From Dipteris shenzhenensis (taxonomy: Eukaryota; Polypodiophyta; Polypodiopsida; Gleicheniales): a stretch of 64,000 nt of DNA. Both the position numbers and the translations under genes were made by a program. The notes beneath the pieces are model-generated. The model worked only from the letters and a program-made list of their open reading frames with translations, was not told where the DNA came from and did no database searches. The stretch lies in assembly GCA_047967505.1 (NCBI GenBank), contig CM106538.1; one strand, written 5' to 3'. Of this stretch, positions 1-12,300 are shown one piece after another (the first letter of the stretch is position 1; each line of letters begins with the position of its first letter).

Positions 1-786
1 TTGGCACAAGGAATCTTGCCACCTCATACTACTTTCCCCATTATTTAACTTGCTCTCTTGGACCTTCTATACCTCCCCCACATGGGCCTATCCCATATGG
101 AGGGAATAATATAATATCCATTTCCACCTATTTTATATTACTTCTCCCATGGACTTTGAGCCATATCTCACTAAATGCAGCCTAGGTGGAGGGGTGGCAC
201 ATGGAGGAACCATGCCACCTTACATTTTATAATATTACTATCATGGATTATGTACAACACACCTTATGGGTCCTCTTACATGGAAGGGTGGCACATGGTC
301 ATGCCCTGCCACCTCAACCTTGGGCCCTATGCACACCATATTTTATTATACTATTGCCACATATACAAACACACACATATATTAATGCCTTTTTCCTTAG
401 ACAATTTTATCCATAACAATACCCATTTCAATAATGAGTGTGTCTCTTTAGGAAGTTCAAATGCAGCAAGCCACCAAATGTGCTTTTTCGATTGCACACT
501 AAAATCTTCCCTAATTTCCTTATCTTTGGCATGTACGAGGGCTTTATTCATCAAAGCAATACTAACCCTCTCTAATTTTACAACCTCTCACTCATCCAAT
601 TTGATAACGAATACTAACTTTCCTTCACAATCTGAAAGATTAAAAGATTTACATGATTAGAAAAGATTTCAATAAAAATTTGAGCTCTCTAAACAATATA
701 ATTTTAACATATCCCATGCTTTCATGTTATAAAACTCCACCATTGTAGCTTGGACCCTACATACATCCAAAAAAACATTATTATGC
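1..786. other. Non-coding flank of the CACTA element
   Basis: No coding sequence is supported here. The first 330 bases hold several diverged copies of a GGTGGCACATGG / CCATGCCACC pair in both orientations, near 190-215 and 280-315, which looks like an old degenerate repeat. The rest is AT-rich with no recognisable feature. The last three bases (784-786, TGC) are the left target-site duplication of the adjacent transposon. Confidence 0.5.
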
Positions 787-818
787 CACAACAAGACAAA
801 GAACCCATAGACGCGCAC
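787..818 (+). repeat. Left terminal inverted repeat of the CACTA element
   Basis: It starts CACAACAAGACAAAG and runs into the first TAGACGCG subterminal motif. It pairs with 7277-7308 at about 27 of 32 positions. The preceding TGC matches the bases after the right repeat. Confidence 0.85.
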
Positions 819-836
819 ACGAACGCATTTGCTGAA

Positions 837-1075
837 CTAAATAAAAAAACTTACGGGCGCATCTATTTGTGCATCTATTAGTGCATCTGGAGACCCGCGT
901 CTAACAGTGCGTCTATATAGGACACACACATGCGTATAGACATGCATATAAACGCTAAAATAGATGCTCTTATAAATGCGTTTGTAGATGCAAAAATAGA
1001 TGCTTGTCGATAGATAGACGTGTATATAGATGTGTTTATAGACGCACTGATAGACGCGCTTTATAATATTTTTTT
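837..1075. repeat. Left subterminal repeat array of the CACTA element
   Basis: About fifteen diverged copies of a short motif lie here in both orientations, with forms such as GTCTATA, TATAGACG and TAGATGCG. The best consensus is the palindrome CGTCTATAGACG. In CACTA elements such subterminal repeats are binding sites for the TnpA-type protein and are needed for excision. No protein-coding signal is seen; the open frames across it are made of the repeat. Confidence 0.75.
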
Positions 1076-1542
1076 TAAATTTACAGAATGCTGTGTATGT
1101 TGTGTATGCTATATAGTTACAAGAATCCCATTTCGACATTGTGTAATTCAATTCTTATAGCCAACCGCATTTTAATTACAATTTCAAATAAAACATTACA
1201 AGTCCAAAATGCAATAAAATTGAAAGCTCAAAAAGTGCTTGTATGTACATATAGCATGAAGGTAAGCCACGTCATGTGGCTTCAAGTACAAAAAATAAGA
1301 GGAGTGTGTATACAAGAGGCACGAAGCCAAGCCAATGGCTTTAAGTACAAAAAAGAGTAGCTAGCACTACTTCTACAACTAATCCTCGCTCCCTTCCATG
1401 CTCCCTTCCACGCTCCCTTCTATGCTCCCTTCTGCGCCTCCTTTCTCGTCTTCCTCATCATCTTGTGCACGGGCCTGTAAACAAGGGACAACATATATCA
1501 ATGTATGAAAAATCAAATCTTTACTTATAATATTGGCATTAT

Positions 1543-2828
1543 TTAATTACTTTCAAATACCTCGGGGGCCGCTCCAGTAGCCCAGATATATTGCTCCTCA
1601 GTAATCAACCCATCATCAGAGAAGTTCCTCCATGTATCTCCTCTGCGATGGTGGCAGTGGTAGGCTGTGTCCATAGGAGTAGGGTATCTGCCCACGATCT
1701 CAAGTTGCAAGATGACACAATTTGCAGAGGGATTAGTACAAAAAAACAACCTCCTAATAAACTACATAAGCAATATAATTTGAGATTGATACTTACAAAT
1801 TAGGCCTCCCATGATTTAACACCCTCTGCTCCAAAATGTGCACTTCCATATTCCTCCATCTGGATCCTTCGTGCCTCCACGTGCTGCAGATTGGTGTCCT
1901 CCCTCGCTGACTTCATTGCTTTCTTCCACTCACTGCTTGTGAGCGATGTGGGGCGGGCCCCTTGGTGGTTGACCTCCCTCGATCCTTGCAAGCTCCGCTA
2001 GTGCCTGCCTCTTAAGCAAAGATCGTATCGTAACAATCTTTGACTTGGCCCATTTATCTGTGAACTGGCGATTGGGGGGGTTAGGATACCTAGAGCGAAC
2101 AACAGCGAGGGTCTCATCAGCCAACCTCTTTGGCTGGTCTTTGAAGTGGATAAAGCAATCTCTGTAATTATTAGCAATTACAGAGCACATGAAGGCCATG
2201 ATGTCCTTCCCCCGCACATCCATCAAGATGCCTCCTATCTGAGTGATGTCATAGAATATCGTACCATCACCCGAAGGCATGTCTAAATCATCTGAGTCAT
2301 CATCGTCCCCACTGCCACCCCTCCCAAAGCACTGTGCCATGCATCCCCCACCGCTCTCCCTGCTACTACGCCTACTACTGTGTCGTGTCGAGCTCGTACG
2401 CTAGCCACTCGTAGCTGGAGACTGCACGGGACTACGCTAACCAATCGTAGCTGGAGAACTGAGTCTTGACTGCATAGGAGTACATCGATGGCTCTGCGAG
2501 ACAGAAGGTCCTCATGATAGCATGGGGGAAGGGGCATGAGATGGAATAGCAGAAGTGGCATAAGACAGCATGGGGGAAGGGGCATAAGACGGCATGGGAG
2601 ATGGGCCTGCGCTGTGTAGCCGGCTGGGCTATGCTGACTCCGTTGGGGTGATCTCAGTTGGTGTGGGGTGGTTTGGAGTCTATAGTGCCGACTCTTGGGG
2701 GTGTTTAGGGTACCCGTCATATATCCGTATAACTCCGCAGGACTAGGAGGGTGCCCTAAAAGGTTATATAAGTCCCTAAAAATAGACTCTCGGGGATCAG
2801 GTGAGTTGGAAGCGCTTCCTGGCCACAT
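1543..2828 (-). pseudogene. Second CACTA gene, possibly TnpA/Transposase_24-like, frameshifted
   Basis: Minus-strand coding pieces run 2828-2283, 2340-1930, 1991-1800 and 1749-1543. The first starts MWPGSASNSPDPRE and turns into low-complexity proline and leucine repeats. The second has an acidic stretch (GDDDDSDDLD) followed by a conserved-looking block (TIFYDITQIGGILMDVRG, then RSRYPNPPNRQF). The next pieces (SSEWKKAMKSARED, EEQYIWATGAAPEV) read like the carboxy half of the plant Ptta/En/Spm accessory protein family. That assignment is by general resemblance only. The frame changes near 1935-1990, so at least one frameshift or unrecognised splice is needed. An intron near 1750-1800 is likely. 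The gene points away from the transposase, with about 0.8 kb between their starts. Confidence 0.5.
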
Positions 2829-2889
2829 GATGAACTGAAAAAAAGAAAAAAAATCTATTACTGATGAGCTGAGAAGAAAGGGGAAGGAT

Positions 2890-3125
2890 TACTATCAGAG
2901 CGCGTCTATAGATGTGTTTGATTAGCGCGTCTATTTTCACATGTAACGGTGCATCTATAGACGCGACTACCTGTGTCTACAAACAAACTAGATGTGCATT
3001 TATATGCGCCTGTAGACGTGCATTTAGACGTGCTCTAGGACACACCTATAGACGCGCTCCAACAGACGGACATTGTGCCCGACACATAAACGTGACATTG
3101 ATACCCAGATCATGCGTTGATACCC
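2890..3125. repeat. Internal palindrome array, left block
   Basis: This block has the same TCTATAGACG-type motifs as the two ends of the element (for example GCGTCTATAGATG near 2901 and TATAGACGCG near 2950 and 3050), in both orientations. It lies between the starts of the two divergent element genes. It is followed by a short direct duplication of GATACCCAGATCATG near 3100-3133. Confidence 0.7.
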
Positions 3126-3272
3126 AGATCATGTGTTTTTTGGATACAAGAAAGTACAAATCCAAAGAGAGCAAACTTCCAAAAAAGATCAACTGCAAAA
3201 AGACTTACCTTGGATAGAGGTATGGAAGGTTCTTCTCCTTTTTCAAAGTTGCTTCTCCTCCTTGTTCGCCCT

Positions 3273-3360
3273 CCTCTCCTTTAAGCTCGGAAGTAAGTGT
3301 GGGTGCCTTCCTCTTAAGTGTAAGCTTGGAAGTAAGTGTGGGTGCCTTCCTCTTAAGCGT
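3273..3360. repeat. Short tandem duplication in the CACTA spacer
   Basis: Two copies of a unit of about 43 bp lie here, sharing GGAAGTAAGTGTGGGTGCC followed by TTCCTCTTAAG. It sits between the two internal palindrome blocks. No function is evident. Confidence 0.6.
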
Positions 3361-3439
3361 CGAAACTATGGATTTGCTAATAAGGAAACAAGCAAGCCAC
3401 GTGAAGTATAAGTAATGTCAAGAAAAGCAAAGCGAGTGC

Positions 3440-3600
3440 AAAAAAAGCAGGTTTAAAAGCCGCATCTCTAGGCACGTCTAAAAGCACATCTATTTGTGTG
3501 TGTAAAGACACAGAGTAGACTCGGATTTAGACGTGCCTATAGATGCACTTTTAGATTCGCACCACAGAACAAGTAGACGTGCTTTTAGACACACCATAGA
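3440..3600. repeat. Internal palindrome array, right block
   Basis: A further cluster of the element's short motif (GGCACGTCTA, TAGACGTGC, TTTAGACGTG, CTATAGATGC) sits just upstream of the transposase start at 3657. With the block at 2890-3125 it surrounds the likely divergent promoter region. Confidence 0.65.
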
Positions 3601-3656
3601 GTTCAAAATTAAACATTTGAAGAAGAGCAAATTTTTTTGGGTTGTTTGTTTGTAGG

Positions 3657-6600
3657 ATGTCTTCATCTTCAACAAGTAGCTCCAGTGAGGATGAGGAATC
3701 CCTCCATATCCACCATCGCGAAATGTGGTTGGAGCAAAAAATCAAATGTATGTGTGATCGATGTCGAGGAAACACGTATCATGCACGCAGGATTACACTC
3801 AATCACATCTTAAAGTATGGATAATGGGATGCGACCATAAACAGGGTAAGGGTTTGTAAGTTAAGGTTGATTGAGATACCTATGGGTGTTCATATGTTTG
3901 AGTTATGATCCCGTTTTAATTTGATACAAGATGCAATGCCACACCCACATATGTTGCCCTATGCTCGCCGTGAGGAGGTGAAGCATCGGCGATATGAGGT
4001 GGGATCTTCAGGAGGGACCGTTACGGATGCATGGAGTGATGGTGATAGTAGCCCTCCCCCATTACCTCATGAAGCCGTGGAGGAGGAGGTGTTTGATGAT
4101 ATGGTGCAGGATTTATATGTCCATCAAGGGAGGGATGATAGCATGGAGCAGGATGATCTTTTTACTGCAACATCGACTCCACTGTTTGAGGGGTGCACAT
4201 TCTCTATTCTACATGCCTCCCTTGAGTTACTAAACTTGCAAACCATCTATGGATGGAGCAATGCAAGTTTGAATACATTACTCAAGTAAGCTTTAAAGTC
4301 TATTTTGCAAACATGGTGAATTATGCTAGTAGGTCAATTACTCGAATGCTTTTCCTCATTTATGGTCTTCACATGCAGGCTATTGTGTAAAATGCTTCCA
4401 AGGGAGATATGGCAAGGCAACATGTGACCTCTCTTGGAGGATTAGATAACAAGCGCATCCATGCATGTGTCAACGATTGTGTTTTGTTTCATGGACTACA
4501 TAAGGATGCAAGAGAGTGTCTTACTTGTGGAGAGGCAAGATATAGAGCAAATCTCAAAACTTTGGACGTGACTCATAAGGTTCTGCGACATTTTTCCATA
4601 ATCCCTCACATCCAACATATGTTCAAGTGCAAATCTATTGCAGAGCTCATGTCATGGCGTTTCTCCCATCGATCAACCAATGGCAAGTGGAGAACTCCCG
4701 CAGACTCTCCTGCATTGAAGCATATTGAAGACACATGGCCAAGCTTAAGGAAGAACCTAGGAACTTGAGACTTGGATTGGGTATGGACGGTGTGAACCCA
4801 TTTGGTCTCAAAAGCACATCTTATAGTGTATGGCCAGTGATATTGGTGAATTATAATCTTCCACCCTCTATGGCTATTAAGAAAGGACATGTTATGCTGT
4901 CCCTTCTAATTCCAGGGAAACATAAATTCAAAAACCCTGATGTTTATTTGGAGCCTTTGATTGATGAGCTAGAGATACTTTGGAGAGGTATCGAGGTGCA
5001 TGATGTGAGCAGGCCTCCCTCATCACAAGACTTCAACTGCAAAGTAGTCTTGATGTGGATGATGCATGACTTCCCAGGCTATGGCAAGTGTTTAGGTAAG
5101 CATTGCACTTCTAATTATGAATAGGCAAAGGATGTGGCATCCTAAACCCACCTTCAACTCTTAATTGCATCTATTTTTTAGGTCTCACTACATCGGGTTA
5201 CCATGCATGTCCTATTTGTGGTCCTTCGCTAGTTGCCTCATGGGCAGACACATTGAATAAGGTCATCTATGAGAATCACCATCGATTTCTCCCACCTGAT
5301 CATCCTAGATATGTTGCCCCTTGAAATGAATTCCCCCCACAATCACTCACCGCGGGAGATTGGATGAGAATTTGGGATGGTTCCATGACTCCTCCACCAC
5401 TTGGCATGACTAGGTAAGGGTTTGTAACTATTGTGTGCTATATTGGTTGGAAATAAAGATTACCCACTAACACTTTATTTTGTTTAGATACTCAATCTTT
5501 TATCGTTTACCATATTGGTCCCACCTCAAGATCAATCACCTGGTTGATCCCAAGAGTCAGTTGTATATATTTTTGAGTTTCTTGTTGATGTGGATAGCTC
5601 TCTCCCACAACTATGGAGAGATGATGAAGACCTAAGGATGACCTCTATTGTGCCTCAAGGGAAAGGACGCAACAAAGTAATAGACACGGAGTTGCATAAT
5701 AGTATCAACCTCTTTTGCGTGCTTAATAGTGATGTGATGAAAAGATGGGTGATAAGATACGAGGATGCAAAGGCAAGAAGACAAGAAGAAAGGGCCCTCT
5801 TTCGTAGACACCACGGATCTCGTGTGCCATACCCTCAGTATCTAAGAGCACTTCCAAAGGATATTCATGTGGATTGGCTACTTGATGACATGGAGAAAGC
5901 AGAGAAATATGAGGGGATGCATATCACAATGGAAGAATGGGAGTATGCTAGGGGATGCATGAGCAAGGTTGGTATATAGAATGTTATGCATAAGTTAGGA
6001 GCTTTCAATAATTTAGATTGCTTATTTAATTGATCTTTTATTGGTGTAGTGCACTATGTTCAATGCTATATGGTGTGAGGGCAAGCATTTTCGAACACAA
6101 CGGATTGATGATAAGAGAAACACACAAGATTGCAGCGTCATTGCTAGCTTTGAGGGAGCCAATGGAGCCATGGATGATTATTGTGGCATAATCTAAGATA
6201 TTATTAAGCTTGTCTTTCGACGCTTCTTTGTGTATGTTTTGGATGTAAAGTGGTTTAAGGACATGGTGGAAAGAGGCCCTAATGCAACAATCAAATGCCA
6301 TGCAAGTGGCTTTGTAACTATTGACTCCACAAAGTTTTGGCAAAGTAGGAAGGACACACTAGTACTACTGCAACAATGTGAATAGGTACTGTGCACACAT
6401 ATAAAAATACTCGCTTTTAAATATTTGATGCAAGAAAAATAACATGATTGTACAATGTGTTTGAATTAGGTTGTCTATCAACCAATGGTGGATAATACCC
6501 GATGGTGGCATGTCATACCTATTATGCCACGTTCCAAAGTGATGTATAGTACATTTACTAATATGGAGCGTATGGAGGATGATCATGGCCATGGACGTGA

Positions 6601-6829
6601 TGATGACCATGATACGAGAGAGGAGGATGATCATGAGATAGGAGATACAGATATTGAGGCCATTACACATGAGGATGAGCCTACCATTAGTGATGATGAT
6701 TTTGATGAGCACATGAGTAGCACAAGTAGTAGTGGGTTGAATGTATTTGTAGATCTAAACACTTGTTTGGATTTTGAAGTAGATAGTTTGGCAAGGGTTG
6801 ATCTCATTGAGGATGAGATTGAACCATAG
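3657..6829 (+). pseudogene. TNP2-type CACTA transposase, multi-exon, broken
   Basis: The start at 3657 gives MSSSSTSSSSEDEESLH, then a CMCDRCRG...H...H segment like the transposase-associated zinc finger at the amino end of plant TNP2 proteins. The TNP2 core follows: KRIHACVNDCVLFHG and CLTCGEARYRAN (4450-4550), then LGMDGVNPFG (4776-4806), WPVILVNYNLPP, and GYHACPICG after an intron at 5096-5181. PYWSHLKINHLVDP (about 5509-5550) marks the next conserved block. Pieces at 5590-5979 and 6040-6590 resemble the carboxy domains, including a DUF4216-like stretch (KWFKDMVE, HASGFVTID, VVYQPMVDN). The final exon is acidic (6572-6829). Damage includes frame changes near 4410 and 4757, an in-frame TGA near 5322 where CGA would fit, and an apparent gap after 5560. 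In an intact element this protein cuts and joins the transposon ends. Confidence 0.8.
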
Positions 6830-7017
6830 CCCATCATTGATATTGGCAAAACTATTTTACATATTGTCTCATTCTCCTCACCTCACTTAATTCTTGTATA
6901 TGTGGGCTTGCAAAAAAGCATTGATGTTTTTGTTAAAATTATGTGCTTTGGTAATCATGGGCAATGTTTGGAAAGCAATGATGTACACCAAAATCTCACT
7001 TTCTGTATTCTCTGGTT

Positions 7018-7290
7018 TGTATCTATATACGCGTCTAAATACACGTCTGATTCCCAGTGTAAACGCGCATATAAACACGGTAATACACACGCAAATAGAG
7101 GCGCTGATAAACATTACATTAGACAAGCTAATATTTTCTCAGTTTAGACATGCAAATAGACGTGTCAATACATGCACAAATAGACATGTTGATAAACGCG
7201 AGTAGACGGGCCTGCACTCGTAATTTCTCTACTCAAGCAACGCCTATAGATGCGCCCGCTATTTTGCGCGTCTACCAAGCACGTCTATAG
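7018..7290. repeat. Right subterminal repeat array of the CACTA element
   Basis: This is the mirror of the left array. Copies of ACGCGTCTA, TAGACGTG, AATAGACATG and CGTCTATAG in both orientations lie just inside the right end. Both ends together hold dozens of half-sites, as expected for CACTA subterminal regions. Confidence 0.75.
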
Positions 7291-7308
7291 TTACTTTGTG
7301 TTGTTGTG
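7277..7308 (-). repeat. Right terminal inverted repeat of the CACTA element
   Basis: Read on the minus strand from 7308 it starts CACAACAACACAAAG and continues into TATAGACG. It is followed on the plus strand by TGC (7309-7311), the copy of the left target duplication. Confidence 0.85.
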
Positions 7309-7311
7309 TGC

Positions 7312-8701
7312 TCTATGTACTCAAAGGTTCTTGGTCCTTGCTTTGCCCCTTTGGACATTTGTCTTGTTTGTGCCTTCCAACATCATGCTTTCTAAGATGT
7401 GTATAAATCCACCCAACAAATCTTGAACAGCAAAATTTGTTTCTTTCCTTGCATTTCTAATGTATACTAGTCTTGGCAATAGAGGGTTCTTAATGCCTTG
7501 ATCTTGAAGTACATTTACAAAGACATTATACACACCTAAGTACCCTTGCCGACTAATGCTAGTAGCATCACATGCATGGACAACTTCCGATGGATCTATA
7601 AGATTTCACAAGCTAGCGACATCTTCGTATCTTGTGTAGTATAAAACCTTTCAACTTCGTGCCCATGCCTCATATACTATACCCACAATGTAATTAAGAA
7701 AGGTAATATCCATCTGCCATCCATTACTTGATATGACATTTTTAATAATTGTAAGGCTAAATACATAGTTCAGCATATAATCTAAAACCTACTCTCTAAA
7801 GCCAATCAAACATACCACATTCCTTCATTGTATAACTCGGTCACTATTTATTTTGGCAGATCATACGAAAGGGGCATCTCTTTTTCAAAAAATGGCTACT
7901 ACAAAAGAGGTACGTATACATGCATAAATATATTCTCTCAGAAAACCAGTCTATTTAACATCAATCTATATTTTTATTCATACATTCATTCTCATTTTCA
8001 GCTTTTCCAACTGTTCAAACAAAAAGCTATATAGTAAAAGGAAGACGAAGAACGTGCCCTAAAAATATTAAAAATACAAAGCAAGTTTTTGTTCAACGAT
8101 AAAAAAATGAGAAGAGCAAACGTGGTAGGCATAAAACCATAAGAATGTATCTTTGGATTTGATTCATACAAGTAATACCATCCCTTGATGGCAAAAGTAA
8201 TGTAGATTCTATAGGATAGACCTAGAGGGAGCAACGAACTCGCAGATGGATTGATAAAACACATTATACAATAGTTATCCAATGGATAGGAGACCATGGA
8301 TGAGTTGTTGCCCCACAAAAAAGCTATTGAGCACAGACGTTGTATTGTTTTCTTACAATCATGATGTATGAGATGAATTTACATTTCAATGATTTCTTTT
8401 TGCAATACATTTATGAGATATATGAGCATTGTCTTGATAATATCCTTTATCATTGTACAAGAGTAGACATTGCCCTTGCAATGACAAGTTGTAAGTCCCT
8501 CTTCTCCATAAATATTTTCCTTGAGTTACAACATGAACAAATGTACAAGAAGATTGGACATTCCAAGGGAACTATGAAAGATTTCTTAATGATCTACATT
8601 GATGAAACTCACGAAGAACCTCTCCAATGACAATGTACCTCACACTATGGTAGCTTGGAAGAGAAGGAGGAAAAGGACAACATATTTCATCAAGGGGGGA
8701 T
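7312..8701. other. AT-rich stretch without a supported gene
   Basis: Short open frames occur on both strands. The minus-strand piece 7321-7533 (NVLQDQGIKNPLLPRLVYIR and onward) has a protein-like composition, but I do not recognise it. The plus-strand frame 8340-8630 is also unrecognised. Neither has a clear promoter or splice context. The stretch ends in a purine-rich run (AAGGGGGGATT, about 8692-8702) that resembles a retroelement polypurine tract. Confidence 0.4.
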
Positions 8702-9249
8702 TGTTCCCCATATCCAAGATTTAGGTTCAACATACTAGGGTACTCTGCCCTTCCTACATAAAATGAATGAAATAAAGTGTTTTGTGTGTGTCAAATAATG
8801 GTAATCTGCCATGGATAGTCCATCCTTAAATGATTGTTAGTCTTATGTGAGTTATTTCCTTGTCAGACCTATGGCAATTTCCCATGCATAGTCATTGTCC
8901 ATTCTTCCAATCGTAAACCAAGAGTCGTAGGAGTGAGTCACAGGTTGGGGCCAAGTGTGTTGCCGTATGAGGGTGGCCATGGAGCATCCCATGTACTACT
9001 GCTGAGGGATGAGGTGATGAATTTGAGGGGGGAATGAAGGAAAAATTGATGTAATGGGGTGTACCAAGGGATACAAGGTTTGTGTGTCACCACACGATGG
9101 TTAGTGTGACCGGGTTAGGTGGTAGAAGGTTCTAGTAGGTGTGATTAAGAGAATCATGGACCTGATTGAGAGATACTGGGAAACATTTGTGGATCTCTAG
9201 ATGTCACTCTTGGATGTAACTTGTGCCTATATATTGGGCATACCCAACA
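8702..9249 (+). repeat. Possible LTR (about 548 bp)
   Basis: The stretch begins TGTTCCCC directly after a polypurine-like run and ends CCCAACA, so it has the TG...CA ends and short inverted termini of a plant LTR. A TATATAT-like box lies near its end. I see no second copy in the window and no reverse transcriptase upstream, so it would be a solo LTR or a 3' LTR fragment. The call rests only on the ends. Confidence 0.3.
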
Positions 9250-9251
9250 TA

Positions 9252-9306
9252 GACACACACACACACACACACATTGGGCATACCCAACACACACACACAC
9301 ACACAC
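9252..9306. repeat. (CA)n microsatellite with an ATTGGGCATACCCAAC insert
   Basis: Two CA runs (9252-9273 and 9287-9306) flank a copy of the short palindrome ATTGGGCATACCCAAC, which also occurs immediately upstream near 9233-9249. Further CA-rich DNA continues to about 9415. Confidence 0.8.
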
Positions 9307-12300
9307 AAATCTTGCTTAATAATTTTCTCATTTTCACACAAACACGCACACACACTTTTTCACGTGATCATGTCTTCACACACACACACACACAATCCCC
9401 CCCCCCACACACTTACACATGCACATAATAACCCCCTTTTTAGGATTCAATTTGTTAACAAGGATACTCATCCCCTTTCTCTGTATAATCATGTATGCCT
9501 TGGAATTATAATCCTCATAAACTTGCCCAATTGGAAATATTGTTAAAAAATAATGTGGTATTATCCCCCTCCTCCCCTTTCCCCATTAATCTTATGATAT
9601 ATATATGTATATGTATAAAAGTTTGCAAATACGTTGTTAATAAAATTTCCCTTTTATTTTTCATAAAAAATCCCCATTATTTTGTAATCAACCTAAAGAA
9701 AAAATTCCATTCTTTTCCCGTGTTAAGTGTTCTTGCCTTAGGAACTTGTGTTTACATTTGGTGGATAATTAAGAGATGATGTTTTATTATCTCTACGATT
9801 ATATGATTTTCTATTATCTCTAGGCTATCTACATACTTGGTTCCTTTTATACCTTCATAATGTCCCCTTTGTTGGCTTACTCATCCTTACTTAAACATAT
9901 GGATTTCTCTATACCACTATAGGATATTCTCTAAGCCTATCTCTTCAAAGCACTAACCCACGTCCTCCACTGCCCTTCTATCTCTCTCTTTACTTGGCCT
10001 TAACTGTTTCATTGGCATTCTTCTTTATTTGGCCAACACCGTTGACTCTACTGCGCTCTTACAAGACTAGGTTCTCGTGATCTTACTGATCAGTAGCTTG
10101 GTGGCCTCTCACAACTCTTCCTTTCTATACTACTAGCACTCCTTCGCCTTTCCTTCTTAGTTCTCTTCATTGCCTCATTGCTAGTCAGTATTGCCCGACT
10201 TCCTGGCTACCACATGCTCTCAAGGGTTTCCTCCTTCTATGCTGAACTCTCCCTTCCCCTTATGCTATCGCCTCTTTAAACTCTCACTGCATGGCAGTTC
10301 TTCTCAACCCCACCCCCCCTTCTTTGTCGCTTGGTATGACGGCTTTCTCATCATGGTGCCATGGGTGATTGCATCTTTTGCTCTATGACTCTTGTTCCAT
10401 CTTCAACCCTTGTTTGACGACTTAGTCACCTCTGGCTTGGAGTCGTCATTGCATGGTAGCTATCATGGTCACCTTGCATCTTTTGGTGCTTGCACTCAGC
10501 TTTAGTAGAAGATTACAATTAGCTTTGGCTGCTTCTTGCCCACCATAAAGCAAAGGTTAGTTCCTTGTTCCAGCTCGAACACTTGCCAAGAAGACCTCCC
10601 TAACTTTTGGGTTGGGGATGGGCAAGCTAGACTGGTTGGCCTCCTTCTCACATTCGAACTTGCTTTCACTGAGTTTTTCTTGGTATTTGGCTCACCAGCC
10701 CTCCTCTCGATTTCTATGCAGTAGCTCTTAGCTTTGCTTTCCTCATCTTTTTCCTTGAATTGAAAAGTGGCTTAACTCTCATTCGCCCTTCTTTGGACCT
10801 TACTCCCCTCGCTGCTCTTTAGTCGGGAAGGTTTCTACTGTTAGCTCTTCATCGTTGGTCGCCTCCTTTAGTTCTTGAAGACAAGTCACTTTCTACGTGC
10901 TTCTTCTACACTATTGCTCGAGCTAGGCATCCATGCAAGTTCGCACAGTTAGCACCACTTCAACTTCTCTCTTATTGCTTTTTAACACCCTTCTTTTGCT
11001 TAGTGGGGAGTCTCTTCATGGAGTGGACGATCTACATGGCATCGTCTTCTTGACTCTTGCGCATTGCGCTTGTGTTAACTAGTCTTGTTTCCTCTTTTTC
11101 GTTGAAGTCGTTTGTTGAGATGTAGTTTTACTTGTTGTCAACACGTGCCCTTCTTTAAAAATCGTTTCTAATTGGCTCTTAAGTTTTCTGCCCAATGTTT
11201 TTTTGTGTAGTCAATTGTAGGGTTGACTTTTTTTTTAAATTATTTCCTTCTTTTAAACCTTTAAACTCCCTTAATAGTTGAAATTTTTGCCTTCTTGCAC
11301 TTTTTTTATATGTATATAACCTACTATAATCATTTATGTGTTAAGAAGTTAGTTCCTTATTTATTACTTTTAGGTTATTTGTAGAGAGGGTGTTGATGAC
11401 CCCCCTCACCTATTTGTTTTTCCTTTAGCTTTTTGTAGTTTTCTTCTAAATTTAATGTCCCTTAAAGTTCTTTTCTTAATTATTGTTTTTATTTTCTTTG
11501 ATGCCTTTGTAGCAAAACTTATGGTTTAATGTAAAATGATTAATTCAAATTAATATTTTCAAAGAGTCAACCATTTGGCTATTTTTAATGTAATTCAATT
11601 TCTTTTAATGTTGTCCTTTTAATTATTTTTGTATTCAATTTATTATAGTAATTGCTTGATAAGTTAGGCTTTTTGTTGTCCTACATGCTTAGTTTAATTA
11701 CTACTTATATAATGAATTTTTTATTAATTCTTTGTATCCTTATTTTCTTCTTTTAAGTTAATCATTGGTGTCTTTTATTAAATCAATTGCCTTAGTTAAG
11801 AGTTTGTTTTTAATAAATCTCATAGTTAACCATTTGTTTACCTCGTTGTCATTATTATAGCAAATTTTAATGTGAGGTTAGTTAGGGGTGGTTGGACTTT
11901 ACCCCTTGGAATTTTGGTTCCCTTGTGTTTTCCTTTTAAGCCTCATTGTTTACATGTGGTTAGTTAACATCTTTATTGTTTAATTTCCCTCTCCTTCTTA
12001 AAATTTTTAGACTTGGTCATCTTTTTATAATTTTACTAGTGCTTTTTCTTTAGGTGTTCCCTTCAATTAATTGTGGTTAATCTTTCAAGCATGAGGATTA
12101 CCCTCCTTATAGACTGTTGATAATTTAATTTGCTTGATTCTCATTCCTAAATTTAAGGGTCTGGACTACCCCCCTCAATAATACTTTTTGTGATGGCTCC
12201 CATGGCTGGTTTCAATTTTGCTCTTATATCTCTTTTGATTAAGGTAATTTTTTCTTTAGTTGTAGGTGGTATTCATTTATTTACAAGAATTTAAAAGGTC

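Larger units (their letters stand above)
787..7308. mobile_element. CACTA-superfamily DNA transposon, full length, decayed
   Basis: The element is bounded by imperfect 32-bp terminal inverted repeats (787-818 and 7277-7308, about 27 of 32 positions matching) and by a 3-bp target duplication TGC (784-786 and 7309-7311). A 3-bp duplication is the rule for CACTA (En/Spm) elements. Inside lie a TNP2-type transposase remnant on the plus strand and a second gene on the minus strand. Arrays of short TCTATAGACG-like repeats lie just inside both ends, as CACTA elements carry subterminal repeats bound by their accessory protein. Two things are odd: the ends read CACAACAA rather than CACTA/CACTG, and the two genes are divergent with a further repeat array between them. 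Stops and frameshifts in the transposase suggest it no longer encodes its own activity. The boundaries are seen directly; the family call rests on the transposase. Confidence 0.85.

Noticed and set aside
837-1151. 104-residue tyrosine-rich minus-strand frame
   Set aside because: Encoded by the CACTA subterminal repeats.
2283-2828. The full 181-residue frame as one protein
   Set aside because: Its carboxy part is out of frame with the conserved 2340-1930 piece; only the start is likely to be coding.
8040-8330. Possible copia RNase H end before the LTR-like block at 8702
   Set aside because: I could not find the expected conserved residues in any frame.
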